50,282 bases of DNA from assembly GCA_964431685.1 (NCBI GenBank), contig CAYSLA010000005.1:1-50282 (forward strand). The letters are read 5' to 3'. A model generated the notes under the pieces. It made no database searches. It was not told the origin of the DNA and was given only the letters and a program-made list of their open reading frames with translations. Source of the DNA: CAYSLA01 sp964431685. GTDB taxonomy: Bacteria > Armatimonadota > UBA5829. Position numbers and translations under genes: made by a program. Positions 8,471 to 17,753 of the stretch are shown here, piece after piece (position 1 is the first letter of the stretch; each line of letters starts with the position of its first letter).

Positions 8471-9544
8471 GGGCAGCGGTGATTGAAGCACCTGGAGTGC
8501 TGAAGATATGGGACATCCCCCAGCCCGTTCCGGGCGAGTATGACGCGTTGTGTGAGAATCTCTACGGAGCGACCTGCACCGGGACAGACACTCATCTCAT
8601 ACGCAATACGTTTCCCTGGGGATGCACGTACCCTGCGATCCTGGGACACGAGAGCATCGGTCGCGTAATCGAATGCGGTAGCAAGGTGAGGAATCTGCGA
8701 GTCGGGGACTTGGTCACGCGAGTGAGCGCACCAGCCGATCCGACAATCGGGCTGTCTGTAAGCTGGGGCGGCTTCGCCCAATACGGAATTGCCCGCGATC
8801 ACTGGGCTATGCGCGCAGATGGACTGAAGCGCAGCCTTTGGAATTCGTACAGACCGAATCAGGTCATTCCACCAAACTTCGACCCCGCAGCCGCCACCAT
8901 GATAATCACGTGGAGAGAGACTCTGAGCTACGTCAGTCGGATGAGGATACACAAAGGAAGCAGAGTCTTAGTTCTAGGCACGGGGGCAAATGGGCTGTCA
9001 ATCGCAAATCAGGCAGCCAACGCCGAGGCGCAGGCGGTTCTGGTGGTCGGATCCACGGCAAGAAAAGAGGCTGCGATGAGGGTTGGAGCCACCGACTTCC
9101 GCGACTACAAGAGCACGGCGCCTGACAAGCACGGTGCCTGGACAAGAGTGTCCAGGCCTACCGCCGCCTCTGCGCCTGACAGTCTGAAGGCCGACTACCC
9201 CGATGGTTTCGACTTCATAATCGACGCAGTAGGAAAGAGGGACAACCTGAACACCTATCTGCCAATGCTGCGTGCAGGCGGAACAGTTGGCGTCTATGGC
9301 ATCGACGACTACAACATCTACAGTATGAACCCACTGCTCCCCGGAGGAAGCTTCACGTTCTTCAACGGAGGCTATGACGAAGAGGAATCGCACGCCAGGG
9401 TCGTTGATCTAATACGAACCGGCGGCCTCAGGGCGGACGACTACCTTACGCAAGGCAATATTGTCCCGCTTGATGATATCGAGCAGGCCTATGCCGTCTC
9501 TCTGGGATTGCAAGCACATCAAGACAGTTGTCGGTCTGACATGA
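8467..9544 (+). CDS. Zinc-dependent alcohol/polyol dehydrogenase (MDR family), frameshifted near its end
   Basis: This medium-chain dehydrogenase would oxidise an alcohol or sugar alcohol with NAD(P). The start ATG at 8467 overlaps the previous stop and follows AGGAGGTG, so the two are translationally coupled. Catalytic zinc ligands appear as C37 (ATCTGTD) and H61-E62 (GHES); the structural-zinc four-cysteine lobe is missing. The dinucleotide motif VLVLGTGANGLSIA follows. Near 9495-9505, in GTCTCTCTGGG, the frame shifts: frame 0 runs on across the convergent gene to 9786 with nonsense, while the +1 frame gives the expected ending WDCKHIKTVVGLT and a TGA at 9542-9544. I therefore end the gene at 9544 and treat it as carrying a 1-nt insertion. 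It was probably partner to the reductase whose C-terminus survives just upstream. Confidence 0.75.
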
Positions 9545-9545
9545 A

Positions 9546-9577
9546 CCCATCCCGGCCCACTTTCGACACGGGATGGG
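9546..9577. terminator. Bidirectional hairpin between convergent genes
   Basis: A perfect 9-bp stem (CCCATCCCG / CGGGATGGG) with a 14-nt loop fills the gap between the dehydrogenase stop at 9544 and the GH32 stop at 9586. No clear T tract follows on either side. Confidence 0.55.
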
Positions 9578-9585
9578 TGAATGCG

Positions 9586-11013
9586 CTACCACGGGTTCGA
9601 GGGAGCCATCTTCCAAGCCGTGATTTCTCTGAATTGCGTATCGGAGCCGCGGGAGAACAGGCACACGCCCATGTCTTCAGGCTCGTAGTCGTGCTGTTTG
9701 AGCATGGCTTGGCGATCATTGACGAAGACTTCCACAATACGCCTGTCAACGAATATCCGCAGAGATATGTCCTCACGCGGCTCTAACTCCAACGGCGCGG
9801 CCGTATCCCCGAGCTTGATCGTCTTGTTCGCCGGTTCGACGGCAACGTCGATGCCGCTGGAGTCGTTGTCGCCGGCGTGCACCATTATGCCGAAGCTCTG
9901 GGCATCGCCCTGTGCAGGAGTGGCCATGATCTCGATGGTGTCACCAAAGATATCTTTCAGGCGGTAAGGCATGCCGGATTCGACGGTTATGTCCGACTCG
10001 AGTGTCATTCCATACCTGAGTTGCTCAAGCTCCCGCAGTGGCTTGATGCGCAGCACGCCATCGCTGGGAAGGCTCAACTCGCGCGGCAGGCTCTGAATAC
10101 CGTCCCACAGGCTGTTCCCGCCACCCATACACCACGCCCAGATCACACGTCGCCCGTCAGGCGTAAGCAGACTCTCGGGCGCAAAGAAATCCAGTAATGC
10201 CAAATCTTCGCCCTTCTGACCCCAGTTCATTCGCGCGTGGAAATCCGGCTTGAACTGCTCGTTCTCCCATTCGCCCAGATAGTATCGACAGCCCAGGTTG
10301 TGGCTTATGCACAGCAACATATACTTGTCGCCGATCTTGAAGAAGTTCGGGCAGGATACGTCTTCGTCAGCCTGCACGTCCGGCATCTCGGTGCCCATGA
10401 ACAAGCCCACATAGTCCCAGTGGAGCAGATCCGTCGACTTCATCAGAGTGGGCGGCTTGCCGCTGCCGGGAGTACCTCCAAAGATGGCATAGTAAGTGTC
10501 GCCCTCAAGCCAGCAGTCCGGGTCCCAGTGAGCTATATGGCTGTCGTCCTGGCCTGGACGGATACGCGGCTCAATCGCACAGGGTGCATTCCAGTGATCG
10601 AGCTCGTCGTCGGCAGCGATGGCAATCTGGTTCCTTTCTGACTGGTAACCGTGGTAGATGATGGTGGGAATGCCCTCTTTGTTGAGAAAACAGGTGCCGC
10701 TGAACATACCGTGTCCCATGGTCTGAGGGCTAAGAGACAGGGGATGCCAGCGCCAGTGCACCATATCGGCACTCGAGACGTGCGCATAGCTGCACCCACC
10801 GCCATCGTCGACGATATAGTGCAGATGATACAAGCCTTTGTGGTAGATGGCGCAGTTCGGGTCGGCGGGAAAGGCCCTGCCTTCCGGGTTCACCAAGTGG
10901 TAGGTTGGCCGGCTGCGGTCGGCGATCAGCCTCTTGCGGAAGCTTCGATAGGCTCCGACCTCTTCGGGCGTGGCTTCTACGGTCATAGACGGGGAGACTT
11001 GTTGCGAAAGCAT
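9586..11013 (-). CDS. Glycoside hydrolase family 32-like protein
   Basis: The protein (475 residues from ATG 11013, which follows AGGAGAG) resembles GH32 fructan or sucrose hydrolases, a five-bladed propeller plus beta-sandwich. The nucleophile motif is FPADPNCAIYHKGLYHLHY (D51) and the transition-state motif AHWDPDCW (D164) replaces the usual RDP. The acid/base motif, normally ECP, reads VSCPNFF, so a serine (S220) stands where glutamate is expected; E217 is three residues upstream. The C-terminal sandwich ends with RIVEVFVNDRQ, typical of the family. No signal peptide is seen, so an intracellular role is likely. Specificity is open and the missing Glu leaves activity uncertain. An upstream start would add 37 unconserved residues. 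Confidence 0.85.
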   Translation of the reverse strand: MLSQQVSPSMTVEATPEEVGAYRSFRKRLIADRSRPTYHLVNPEGRAFPADPNCAIYHKGLYHLHYIVDDGGGCSYAHVSSADMVHWRWHPLSLSPQTMGHGMFSGTCFLNKEGIPTIIYHGYQSERNQIAIAADDELDHWNAPCAIEPRIRPGQDDSHIAHWDPDCWLEGDTYYAIFGGTPGSGKPPTLMKSTDLLHWDYVGLFMGTEMPDVQADEDVSCPNFFKIGDKYMLLCISHNLGCRYYLGEWENEQFKPDFHARMNWGQKGEDLALLDFFAPESLLTPDGRRVIWAWCMGGGNSLWDGIQSLPRELSLPSDGVLRIKPLRELEQLRYGMTLESDITVESGMPYRLKDIFGDTIEIMATPAQGDAQSFGIMVHAGDNDSSGIDVAVEPANKTIKLGDTAAPLELEPREDISLRIFVDRRIVEVFVNDRQAMLKQHDYEPEDMGVCLFSRGSDTQFREITAWKMAPSNPW

Positions 11014-11094
11014 AGGAATATCTCTCCTGAATGCAATTGTTGGTGTTCGGCGGCTGCCAGGCAGGCGAAGCAAACGCGCATCCTGCCAACGCCA

Positions 11095-11124
11095 ATTATG
11101 GTCTTTGGCAGGATACGCTGTCAA
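11095..11124 (-). promoter_or_regulatory. Candidate sigma-70 promoter for the GH32 gene
   Basis: On the minus strand TTGACA (11124-11119) is followed after 18 bp by CATAAT (11100-11095), about 80 bp before the ATG at 11013. Confidence 0.5.
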
Positions 11125-11172
11125 ACGAGACGGCTAACGATTGCCGTAAGAGCCGCCGTCTCGCCGAGTACT

Positions 11173-11258
11173 ACGTCATGCCGGTCCTGAATCAAGTTCA
11201 GGATATCCGGCAACCATCCGGAGAAGGGATGGGCCCTGAAACGAGTTCAGGGTGACGT
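11173..11258. repeat. Composite palindromic element, copy 1
   Basis: The 86-bp element is bounded by ACGTCA and TGACGT. Inside are TCCTGAATCAAGTTCAGGA (11185-11203), a hairpin CCATCC-GGAGAAG-GGATGG, and CCCTGAAACGAGTTCAGGG (11234-11252). A 72-bp relative with the same ends and the same GTGGTTTCTC right flank lies at 20846-20917. It sits upstream of the GH32 promoter. Confidence 0.75.
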
Positions 11259-11307
11259 GGTTTCTCGCATTGACGGCAGCTCTGATGACGATTGCCCGCT
11301 GCAGGCG

Positions 11308-12409
11308 CTATGGTTCCACGATTCGCACAATGTCCGAGGAAGCTCTCACGAGCAGTAGAGGATGGAGACTGCCGTCGGGCGCCTTCGTGCAAGAGGATAT
11401 TGCCGTTATCGCCACATAGGAACCAACTGGCACGGGGCTTATACTCGATGGCACACTCACCGCCATATCCGCTCCGGAACCATCGCTGATCTTGATGCCA
11501 GAGCCGGTTTGCTCTGTAACAACCCCGGTTGTCCGCACCAGTAGCCCTATGTTGCACGGCCCGATGCCTCCCACGACCCCGCGCTGGCCGGTTCCTCTGA
11601 GTGGGTCATAGAACCAGTCGGCCCCGCCAAGCGAGGCGTTGTTCATCGCCAGTGGAGCGATGCTGCCGCTTGCCGTCCTCACCGCGGCGCTAGCGTTTAT
11701 GCAGCGTTCGCCGTCATTTGTGGTCGACGCGACCCCAGCCACAGTTACGCGGGAGCCCGCCGCTAGTCTGTTGTTGGGCCAGTTGACCCGGATTCCGTGA
11801 GACCGATCTTCCGATTCGACATAGAACATATCGGCAAAGGATCGCGTGATCACCGCTCCTTCCATGTTCACGGGCACTCCATCCGGAGCCAGTTTCGAGC
11901 TCCTTATGCCAGTGTAGCTGCCGATAACGGTAAGATCATCCACCGCAAGACCGCCGGGCCCACTGCCCGGGTGTCCGCTCAGAGCAATGCCGGCGCCCTG
12001 GGTCCACCGGTCGGCCGATGAGTCACTGACCGTTGCCGAGTGGCTGACAGGAAGCCCGTTCGCGCTGACACCATCCCACATTATCGTCAGATCGGTCTTG
12101 GACGAGCCGACGTCCACTTTGACAGACAGGGTGGACCACTTCGCGAGATCAACGCCAGTGTGCGGGCTCGAAGCGTTTGTGTATAGGCTGGTCACTGTGC
12201 CGTCGGCGTTCACGCGGTTGATCATCAGCACAAGCGAGCCGCTGCTGATGCTTGTCGCCCTGGCCTCGTATCCGTAGTACGTGGGAGGTGCGCCTTGCGC
12301 CTGCGGGCAGGGGCCGTTGTTGCCGTGGCCACAGGCTGACCGATGGCGAGCCGGTGCCGGTAAAGCGAGCCCGAACACTCGCGACATACGATGGGCTTGA
12401 CAGCGGCAT
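11308..12409 (-). pseudogene. LamG-like / OB-fold protein remnant, copy 1
   Basis: The readable part starts with a jelly-roll-like domain (SPSYVASVRARFTGTG in one frame, then YYGYEARATS and DLAKWSTLSVKVDVGSS in another) and continues with an OB-fold-like domain (ADMFYVESEDRSHGIRV ... GRL-type strands, NIGLLVRTTGVV, AVSVPSSISPVPVGSYVAITAIS). The frame changes near 12300 between the two parts, and no signal peptide or start with a Shine-Dalgarno is visible. It therefore looks like the 3' end of a larger secreted protein. A paralogous remnant lies at 15446-16271. The function is unknown; jelly-roll domains of this kind usually bind carbohydrate. Confidence 0.65.
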
Positions 12410-12425
12410 CCCTCGCCGCCGACCA

Positions 12426-15060
12426 CTACTGCTTCTCTATCACCAGGAGCCGCAACCCCATAGGGTCAATCGTCACGGATGCCCTGTTATTGGTTAGTTC
12501 CACGTCGGAATTGCCCAAATAGTCCTTGCACGCAGTCGAGAGTCCAGTGAACGCGCTCATATCCAGGGTGACACTCTGCGGCTTGTCAGACCAGTAGTTG
12601 GAGACAACCAGCACAAGCGCCTTTTCGGTATCATAGTAACTCACGAAGACCTCGTCATTGTCCTTTGACACCAGGCTCTTTTTGTTGAAGAACGCAGTAA
12701 ACGTATCGGACGAGAGCTGATACTTGTCATACAACGCCCACATTCGCTGGCTGTAGTTGCCGTATCCCAGCGCCACGCTGCGAGTGTACGCGTCCACAAG
12801 CAACCCCTGAGCCCAGGTCGTGACGATGGGAGTCTCCGGCCTTCGCAGCAGATCGCACGGAACGCCATAAAGCTTTCCATTCATCATCGCACGCAACGCG
12901 CCCGGCTCGGTTCTGGCCATGGGCTCTTTGAATATGGAGCCCTCTCCAGTCCAGTAGGCGCTGATAAGCCCCATCCTTAACGGGTCGGGCCATCCTAAGT
13001 GGCTATCGATGATAAACTCCGGATCTTTCTTCATGCCCTCGTTGTAGATATACTCCATCAGTCTACGATGTTTTCGGATAGCAAACGTACTGATCAGGCG
13101 TCCATACGGATCCACCGTGCCGCATCCGTGCTTTGCGTTAACACACGCAGTCCAACCCAGCCCACCATCGAAGAACACTCCGCTGCCGTCATAGTGGCGG
13201 ACGGCCTGTATGATGCCTCGCGCAAAGAAGTCTCCAAACTCGCTGTTATAGCAGACACCGTAAGATAGCTGTTCGGGGTCTCCAACTCCCTGGTAGATCG
13301 CCAAGCTATACCCTCCAAGATCGGGGTATCCGTTTGGTCTGGCAAGAAACAGATCGTGACACAGTGGAAACTCCGGAATCATATTGGATATCTGAAGGCC
13401 GAAATACGCGATCGTCTTCAAACCATTGGCGCTTCGCCGCGGCGACATAATGCGGCATGTCATCTTCTCTGGCTCCCACCCAGTAGCTGTGATAGTCGGT
13501 CCAGTTTTCGTGGGCGAGAGTAATCTTCACGCCGCTGCCCGCAAGATGTTGGATGAAGCTGCTCTTCTCTCCTGTCGGCGATGTCGCAGTTGGCACATAA
13601 GCTTTGCGGTGATTATTGCAGTCCATCCGGTAGTATGCGTGAAAATCTCTAGTGTCGTTGCGAAGCGGAACTGGAATCATTCCGAATCCGAAGTTTACCT
13701 CGTGGCGCTTCCATCGGGTTTTGCCGTCACTAGTTCGAAGTCTAATCGTAGCACGGCCATCCGGAGTGCGCTCAACTCCGCAGCCTCGATCGTAGTTGCT
13801 CAGATTCCAGCCCACCGGGCCCTCGTTGCATACAAAGAGACCGCGGTATGCTTCGTTCGTATCGGTGGCCAACCCCATATATGAAGTCATGGGCAAGTCG
13901 GTCTTGTCCGTAGGCCTCCCGCATTCTACCGAACGTCTGGCATTCACTGTAGGGACGCGTGCTTACGGGCTTGGCGGGCGATTTTCGGCAAATCAGCATC
14001 CCAAGACAATCCATCGTGACTGCCGCAGGATATCACGATCCAGCTTCAGAGGAATGACCACCTCCAGGTGTCCGTATTCAAAGGAGTTCTTCGATGAGAT
14101 CTTTACATCGTACCAGGTGAAACCGTCATATCGATGATCCGCGGTCACCGTGACAGACTTTCCATCGACTTCGCCTACCGACTGCAACACGATGGCGTTC
14201 TTGTTTCTCGATATGACAGCGACCTTACCGCCGATAGGCAACTTCTTCCCATCAAATAGCAGGTGGATGGGCTTATCCAGAATCCCCCGGGAATCGACCT
14301 CAATCTGGTTTGCAGGTTAACCGTGCTTATCTTGTCCCTGCCCGGCAGGATCTTCTCGGCAACAGTGCGGGACGAACTCCCGGGAACCTCAATCTTGGTT
14401 CCCCCCACTTCAACTGCGTGGATTTCGGCAGTCGGATTCTTGACCACGCAGTCAACAGGGAGCGACACATTTCCTCGTGTATCATACTTAACGGCCCCGA
14501 TGCCCACTTTCTCCACGAACGGCAAGGACTTTTGAGAGAACCAAAGTCTGGAATGGCGCCACGGCGAATGCAGACGGAGTAATGACGGCAAGACAAGTAG
14601 AAACTGTTGACCGGCGAACCACTGTAAACCGCCACCAAAGCCTTCAAGGTTGTGCTCGCAGAGGAATCGAATCCTATATCCAAATACGGTATCTTGATCC
14701 GGACCCGCCAGCAATCTCGCTGCCATCCGGACATCGCTGGTTGCCATGCCGTTCCACGTGCGGTCCTGTATCTTTTCATCAGCGAAAGTGCCCAGAACAT
14801 TCACGGCATAGTGAAAATAGGGACTATCCTCGGAGGCCTTCAGATAGAGCTCCACACGGTCGTCACGGCAAGATGTTGCCATCCCGTTCGCTTGATCCTG
14901 TAGGTTTCCAGCTCGACTTCACAGATACCGTAAACACGAAGTTGAGACCATCTGCGTCGTAGTTCACCGACCATGTCCCAATAAACGCCCTTGGGCAGAG
15001 ATATCCAGTTGGCTCCCGTGGAATCACAGGCGAATACTGTCTGCCGCCGGATAGTCAAGA
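12426..15060 (-). pseudogene. CBM9-like + DUF6067-type glycoside hydrolase, multiply frameshifted
   Basis: Read 5' to 3' on the minus strand, pieces of one protein appear in changing frames. A CBM9-like domain comes first (DADGLNFVFTVSVKSS, then RVELYLKASEDSPYFHYAVN, DRTWNG), then a beta region (VKYDTRGNVSLPVDCVVKN, VQSVGE, FTWYDVKISS), then the catalytic-like barrel (YMGLATDTNEAYRGLFV, HENWTDYHSYWVG, GVFFDGGLGWTACVN), and an all-beta end (MGLRLLVIEKQ). The frame changes near 14880, near 14240-14290 and near 13410, and two in-frame stops lie at 13993 and about 13965. Intact relatives carry this domain order in about 900 residues. The long undamaged C-terminal frame (12426-13463) shows the decay is fairly recent. 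A different intact member lies at 45483. Confidence 0.75.
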
Positions 15061-15078
15061 TCGCTCATACGGCACTGG

Positions 15079-15318
15079 AGGCGACTCGTAAGTGTTGAAC
15101 AGGGCTGGCGTTCCATCCATAGCTGCCGTCTGCCATATTGGCCCCACGTCACCAGAAAATCAGTCTTGGTCGTGGGTTTGTAGTCCGCGGTCTGCCTTGC
15201 TTTTTCCCTGGCCTTGGCAAAGACCGGGAACGCCAGTCGCTGCCAGTATGGCTATGATAGCAATGACAACAAGCAACTCAATCAGGGTGAAGGCCGAGCG
15301 GTTTGTTCTGGTATTCAT
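15079..15318 (-). pseudogene. Type IV pilin-like (pseudopilin) N-terminus, frameshifted
   Basis: From ATG 15318, preceded by AGGAG, the product begins MNTRTNRSAFTLIELLVVI and continues AIIAILAA, the class III/N-methylation pilin signature. Near 15237 the frame slips: the expected LAFPVFAKAREKARQTADY lies in the neighbouring frame. After that no pilin body is recognisable, and the sequence runs into the CBM9/DUF6067 remnant. Either the pilin leader was joined to foreign sequence by a deletion, or the body has decayed beyond recognition. A second, longer pseudopilin lies at 40399-41123. Confidence 0.7.
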
Positions 15319-15445
15319 CACACAATCTCCTTATGCTATAGTTCCGGCTAACGGGAGGTCCGGCAATCGCCGAGTCGACTTGTCAAGGGTGAGCAAGTCG
15401 CCGGAGTCAGAATCGCCGAATGCTCGGACACACACCGCCTGAAGG

Positions 15446-16271
15446 TCAAGTGTCCACTATCCATTGACTCTGACTGCCGGTATCTCGACTTGCGGTCTCT
15501 ACGGCAATAAGCGTGGCGAGAACAACTCGCAACGTATCCCCGCCGATCTTCTCACAGGAACTAATGCCTGTGACAGTCACGTAAGTGGCGCCAGATGGAA
15601 CCGTTCCATAGACTTTCACGGTTGCGCCGTATCCGTCGTCGATCATAAACCATCCCGCTGACGGATTCTTCTCGCCGACTCTCCCAGTAGTCCTCACGAG
15701 GAGGCCAATATTGTTCAAGCCTATACCACCGGCAGACGCCGGGTTGCCTGGATCCGCTGATGCTTCCGAAATCACCACCGCCGAGAGCCTTGTTGTTAAG
15801 CGCCAGCGGGGCAATCGACCCGCTGCCAACAACCACATGCTTGACCGCGAAGATGTAGCGCTCACCAGACGGAAGTGTCGGCAGCAGTGCCCGAAACACT
15901 GACCTTCTGGCCGACAGCCACTCCGGAACTGACGCCCACGACGCGAATGCCGAATGTCCGGTCGGTTGACCCGAAGTAGAACCCGTCAGAGAGCACCGCT
16001 GTGACCACCGCCGTGCAGGAAACACCCGCATTGTCGGCTGAGGGGTCGCCGCCAAGGCCATAGAGCCCAAGCCCGGTGCCAGACGTCCATCTTTCTGGCG
16101 ACGTATCATGGTAGTCGTATGAAACGCTCAGAGGGTTGTTACTCGCGTCAAAGCCGTCAGACTGCAGCTTGATATACGTCTCACCCGCAAGTACATCGAC
16201 TGTCGCCGTAAGGGTTGACCACTTATTGAGGTCCGTACCCTCCAAGGGGTCCGCCCCATGGCTGAACAGAG
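15446..16271 (-). pseudogene. LamG-like / OB-fold protein remnant, copy 2
   Basis: Paralogue of the 11308-12409 remnant: DLNKWSTLTATVDVLAGET matches DLAKWSTLSVKVDVGSS, DGFYFGSTDRTFGIRVV matches DMFYVESEDRSHGIRV, and GSGSIAPLALNNKALGGGDF matches GSIAPLAMNNASLGGADW. The frame changes near 15865 and again near 15760. The 5' end is replaced by a transposase tail at 16272, so the signal peptide and first half are lost. Low identity between the copies suggests old duplication rather than recent copying. Confidence 0.7.
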
Positions 16272-16466
16272 ATGCTTGCCGACCATATCGACGGATTGCT
16301 GGCATATATCAAACACAACATAACCAACTCCTATGCGGAGTCCATAAACGGAATGATTCAACTACTAAAAGCCAATGCACGAGGCTTTCGAAGATTCGAG
16401 AACTTCAGGGTAGCCATACTGTTTAACTACGGCAAACTGCATCTCTACCCACAAGAAATCTCATAG
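16272..16466 (+). pseudogene. ISL3-family-like transposase, C-terminal fragment
   Basis: The 64 codons match the end of DDE transposases of the ISL3/IS204/IS1001 type: DHIDGLLAYIKHNITNSYAE, then SINGMIQLLKANARGFRRFENFRVAILFNYGKLHLYP. The conserved Glu of the DDE triad should be the one in AESIN. Upstream, in the same frame, a TGA lies at 16263 and the sequence belongs to the broken OB-fold protein, so only the last sixth of the transposase remains. No terminal inverted repeats are evident. Confidence 0.75.
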
Positions 16467-16582
16467 AGCCTCGTTTTTCTTGCTGCCGGGCTGGGCAAGT
16501 GGCAGCAGTTGGGGATGAAATGGCGGTGGGGCGCCGGCACCAGTCGTGGAAGCGGCGTGCCTTGGCGGACGCGAACGAACCT

Positions 16583-17722
16583 TCAGCGAACGTTTGTATG
16601 CGCACCGCCGCCCGTAAGGCTGCGAGAATGTTCGGCTACTCGTCTAATCCTGTCGAATAGCGCGTCGGTAGGCGCGTTATCCCCGAAACCGAGGATGAAT
16701 CGGTCCAACGGCCCGAGGGCATCGGTCATACTCTGCAGGTAACTCTCGAACTCAGACTCGCTGAAGACCGGCGTGAATATAACGGAGGGCAACCCGCCCC
16801 ACATTGTCACGCGGTCTTTCCACAATTCTCGAGTCTGCCGCAGGTCAATTGTCGTCATTGGTTGAGGAGTAAGCGCCTCGACCACCTGGACCCCACACTC
16901 CATCAGCAGCTTGAGAAGAACCCTCATCTCGCCGTCGCCGTGGACTACCAGTATCTTGCCTGCTTTGCTCAGCACCTCACGCGCATCCCGGTAGAATGGC
17001 GCGAAGAACCTCTCGAAGACGGGCGGCGGAGTCATCTCTTCATCGTAGTTCGCGCCAATTTCGATGGCCTGCGCCGGACAGCGACTCGCGAGGTCAAGTA
17101 TCTCGCTCTGCTGCCGTTGGATGGCGCTGATCAGCCGTTCAACTCTGGCCTCATTCTCGTAGAGCTCGTAGTAGAACTGCTCATAGCCCATATACTTGAT
17201 CATCAGTTGATGAGCCGGGAGATGTCCCGAGAAAGGCAGCGCGATACCGTCGGTACCGATGGATTCCACAAACCTGCCATAGACATCATAGTTCTCGGTG
17301 ATCTTCGTGTGGTCGAAGAGGTATTCCAAAGCATCGTAGTCTGCCGGACTCTTGAAGGGAAACACCGTCCGTGCCGCGGTGCCGGCAGCGTCCATCATTT
17401 CCTCGGACATCACATCCACGGAGCTAAGCTCGCCGTATGGGGTGACGATGTATGTGACTGTCTCGCCATACTTGGTGCTGGTATCGATCTCAACATCAGC
17501 AAACTGCGACTTGTAGAACGAGATGTCCCACGCCCCGAAGCCAAAGATGCCGATGTCCAAGTCTCTTTGAATATCCCAGAGCTCGGCGTGTTCGTAGGGC
17601 GCGGGAAGTGTTCCGCAGTTCCTATGATATGAATACCAAAGGTCCATTCGGGCGCTGAATGGAACCCTGTCCACGGCCTCGCCCCGCATCGCCGCCAGCG
17701 CGAGATCACGATGATTGGTCAT
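16583..17722 (-). CDS. Uroporphyrinogen decarboxylase-like (URO-D superfamily) protein
   Basis: The 379-residue protein has the URO-D TIM-barrel pattern (N-terminal RVPFSARMDLWY; C-terminal GDGEMRVLLKLLMECGVQVVEALTPQPM and FILGFGDNAPTDALFDRI). This is a group that includes haem-pathway decarboxylases and cobalamin-dependent methyltransferases. True HemE motifs are not obvious, so I favour the uncharacterised methyltransferase-like branch found with sugar and methyl-compound genes. I chose ATG 17722 because GGAGG lies 8 nt upstream; an ATG at 17737 has no such site. It begins 32 bp after the mutS stop and is probably co-transcribed with it. Confidence 0.75.
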   Translation of the reverse strand: MTNHRDLALAAMRGEAVDRVPFSARMDLWYSYHRNCGTLPAPYEHAELWDIQRDLDIGIFGFGAWDISFYKSQFADVEIDTSTKYGETVTYIVTPYGELSSVDVMSEEMMDAAGTAARTVFPFKSPADYDALEYLFDHTKITENYDVYGRFVESIGTDGIALPFSGHLPAHQLMIKYMGYEQFYYELYENEARVERLISAIQRQQSEILDLASRCPAQAIEIGANYDEEMTPPPVFERFFAPFYRDAREVLSKAGKILVVHGDGEMRVLLKLLMECGVQVVEALTPQPMTTIDLRQTRELWKDRVTMWGGLPSVIFTPVFSESEFESYLQSMTDALGPLDRFILGFGDNAPTDALFDRIRRVAEHSRSLTGGGAHTNVR

Positions 17723-17753
17723 TCGTCGGTCCTCCATCGGCAGATTGCGTCGC

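Noticed and set aside
9545..9786. C-terminal extension of the alcohol dehydrogenase to 9786
   Set aside because: It is antisense to the GH32 end and unlike any dehydrogenase tail; the +1 frame gives the proper ending at 9544.
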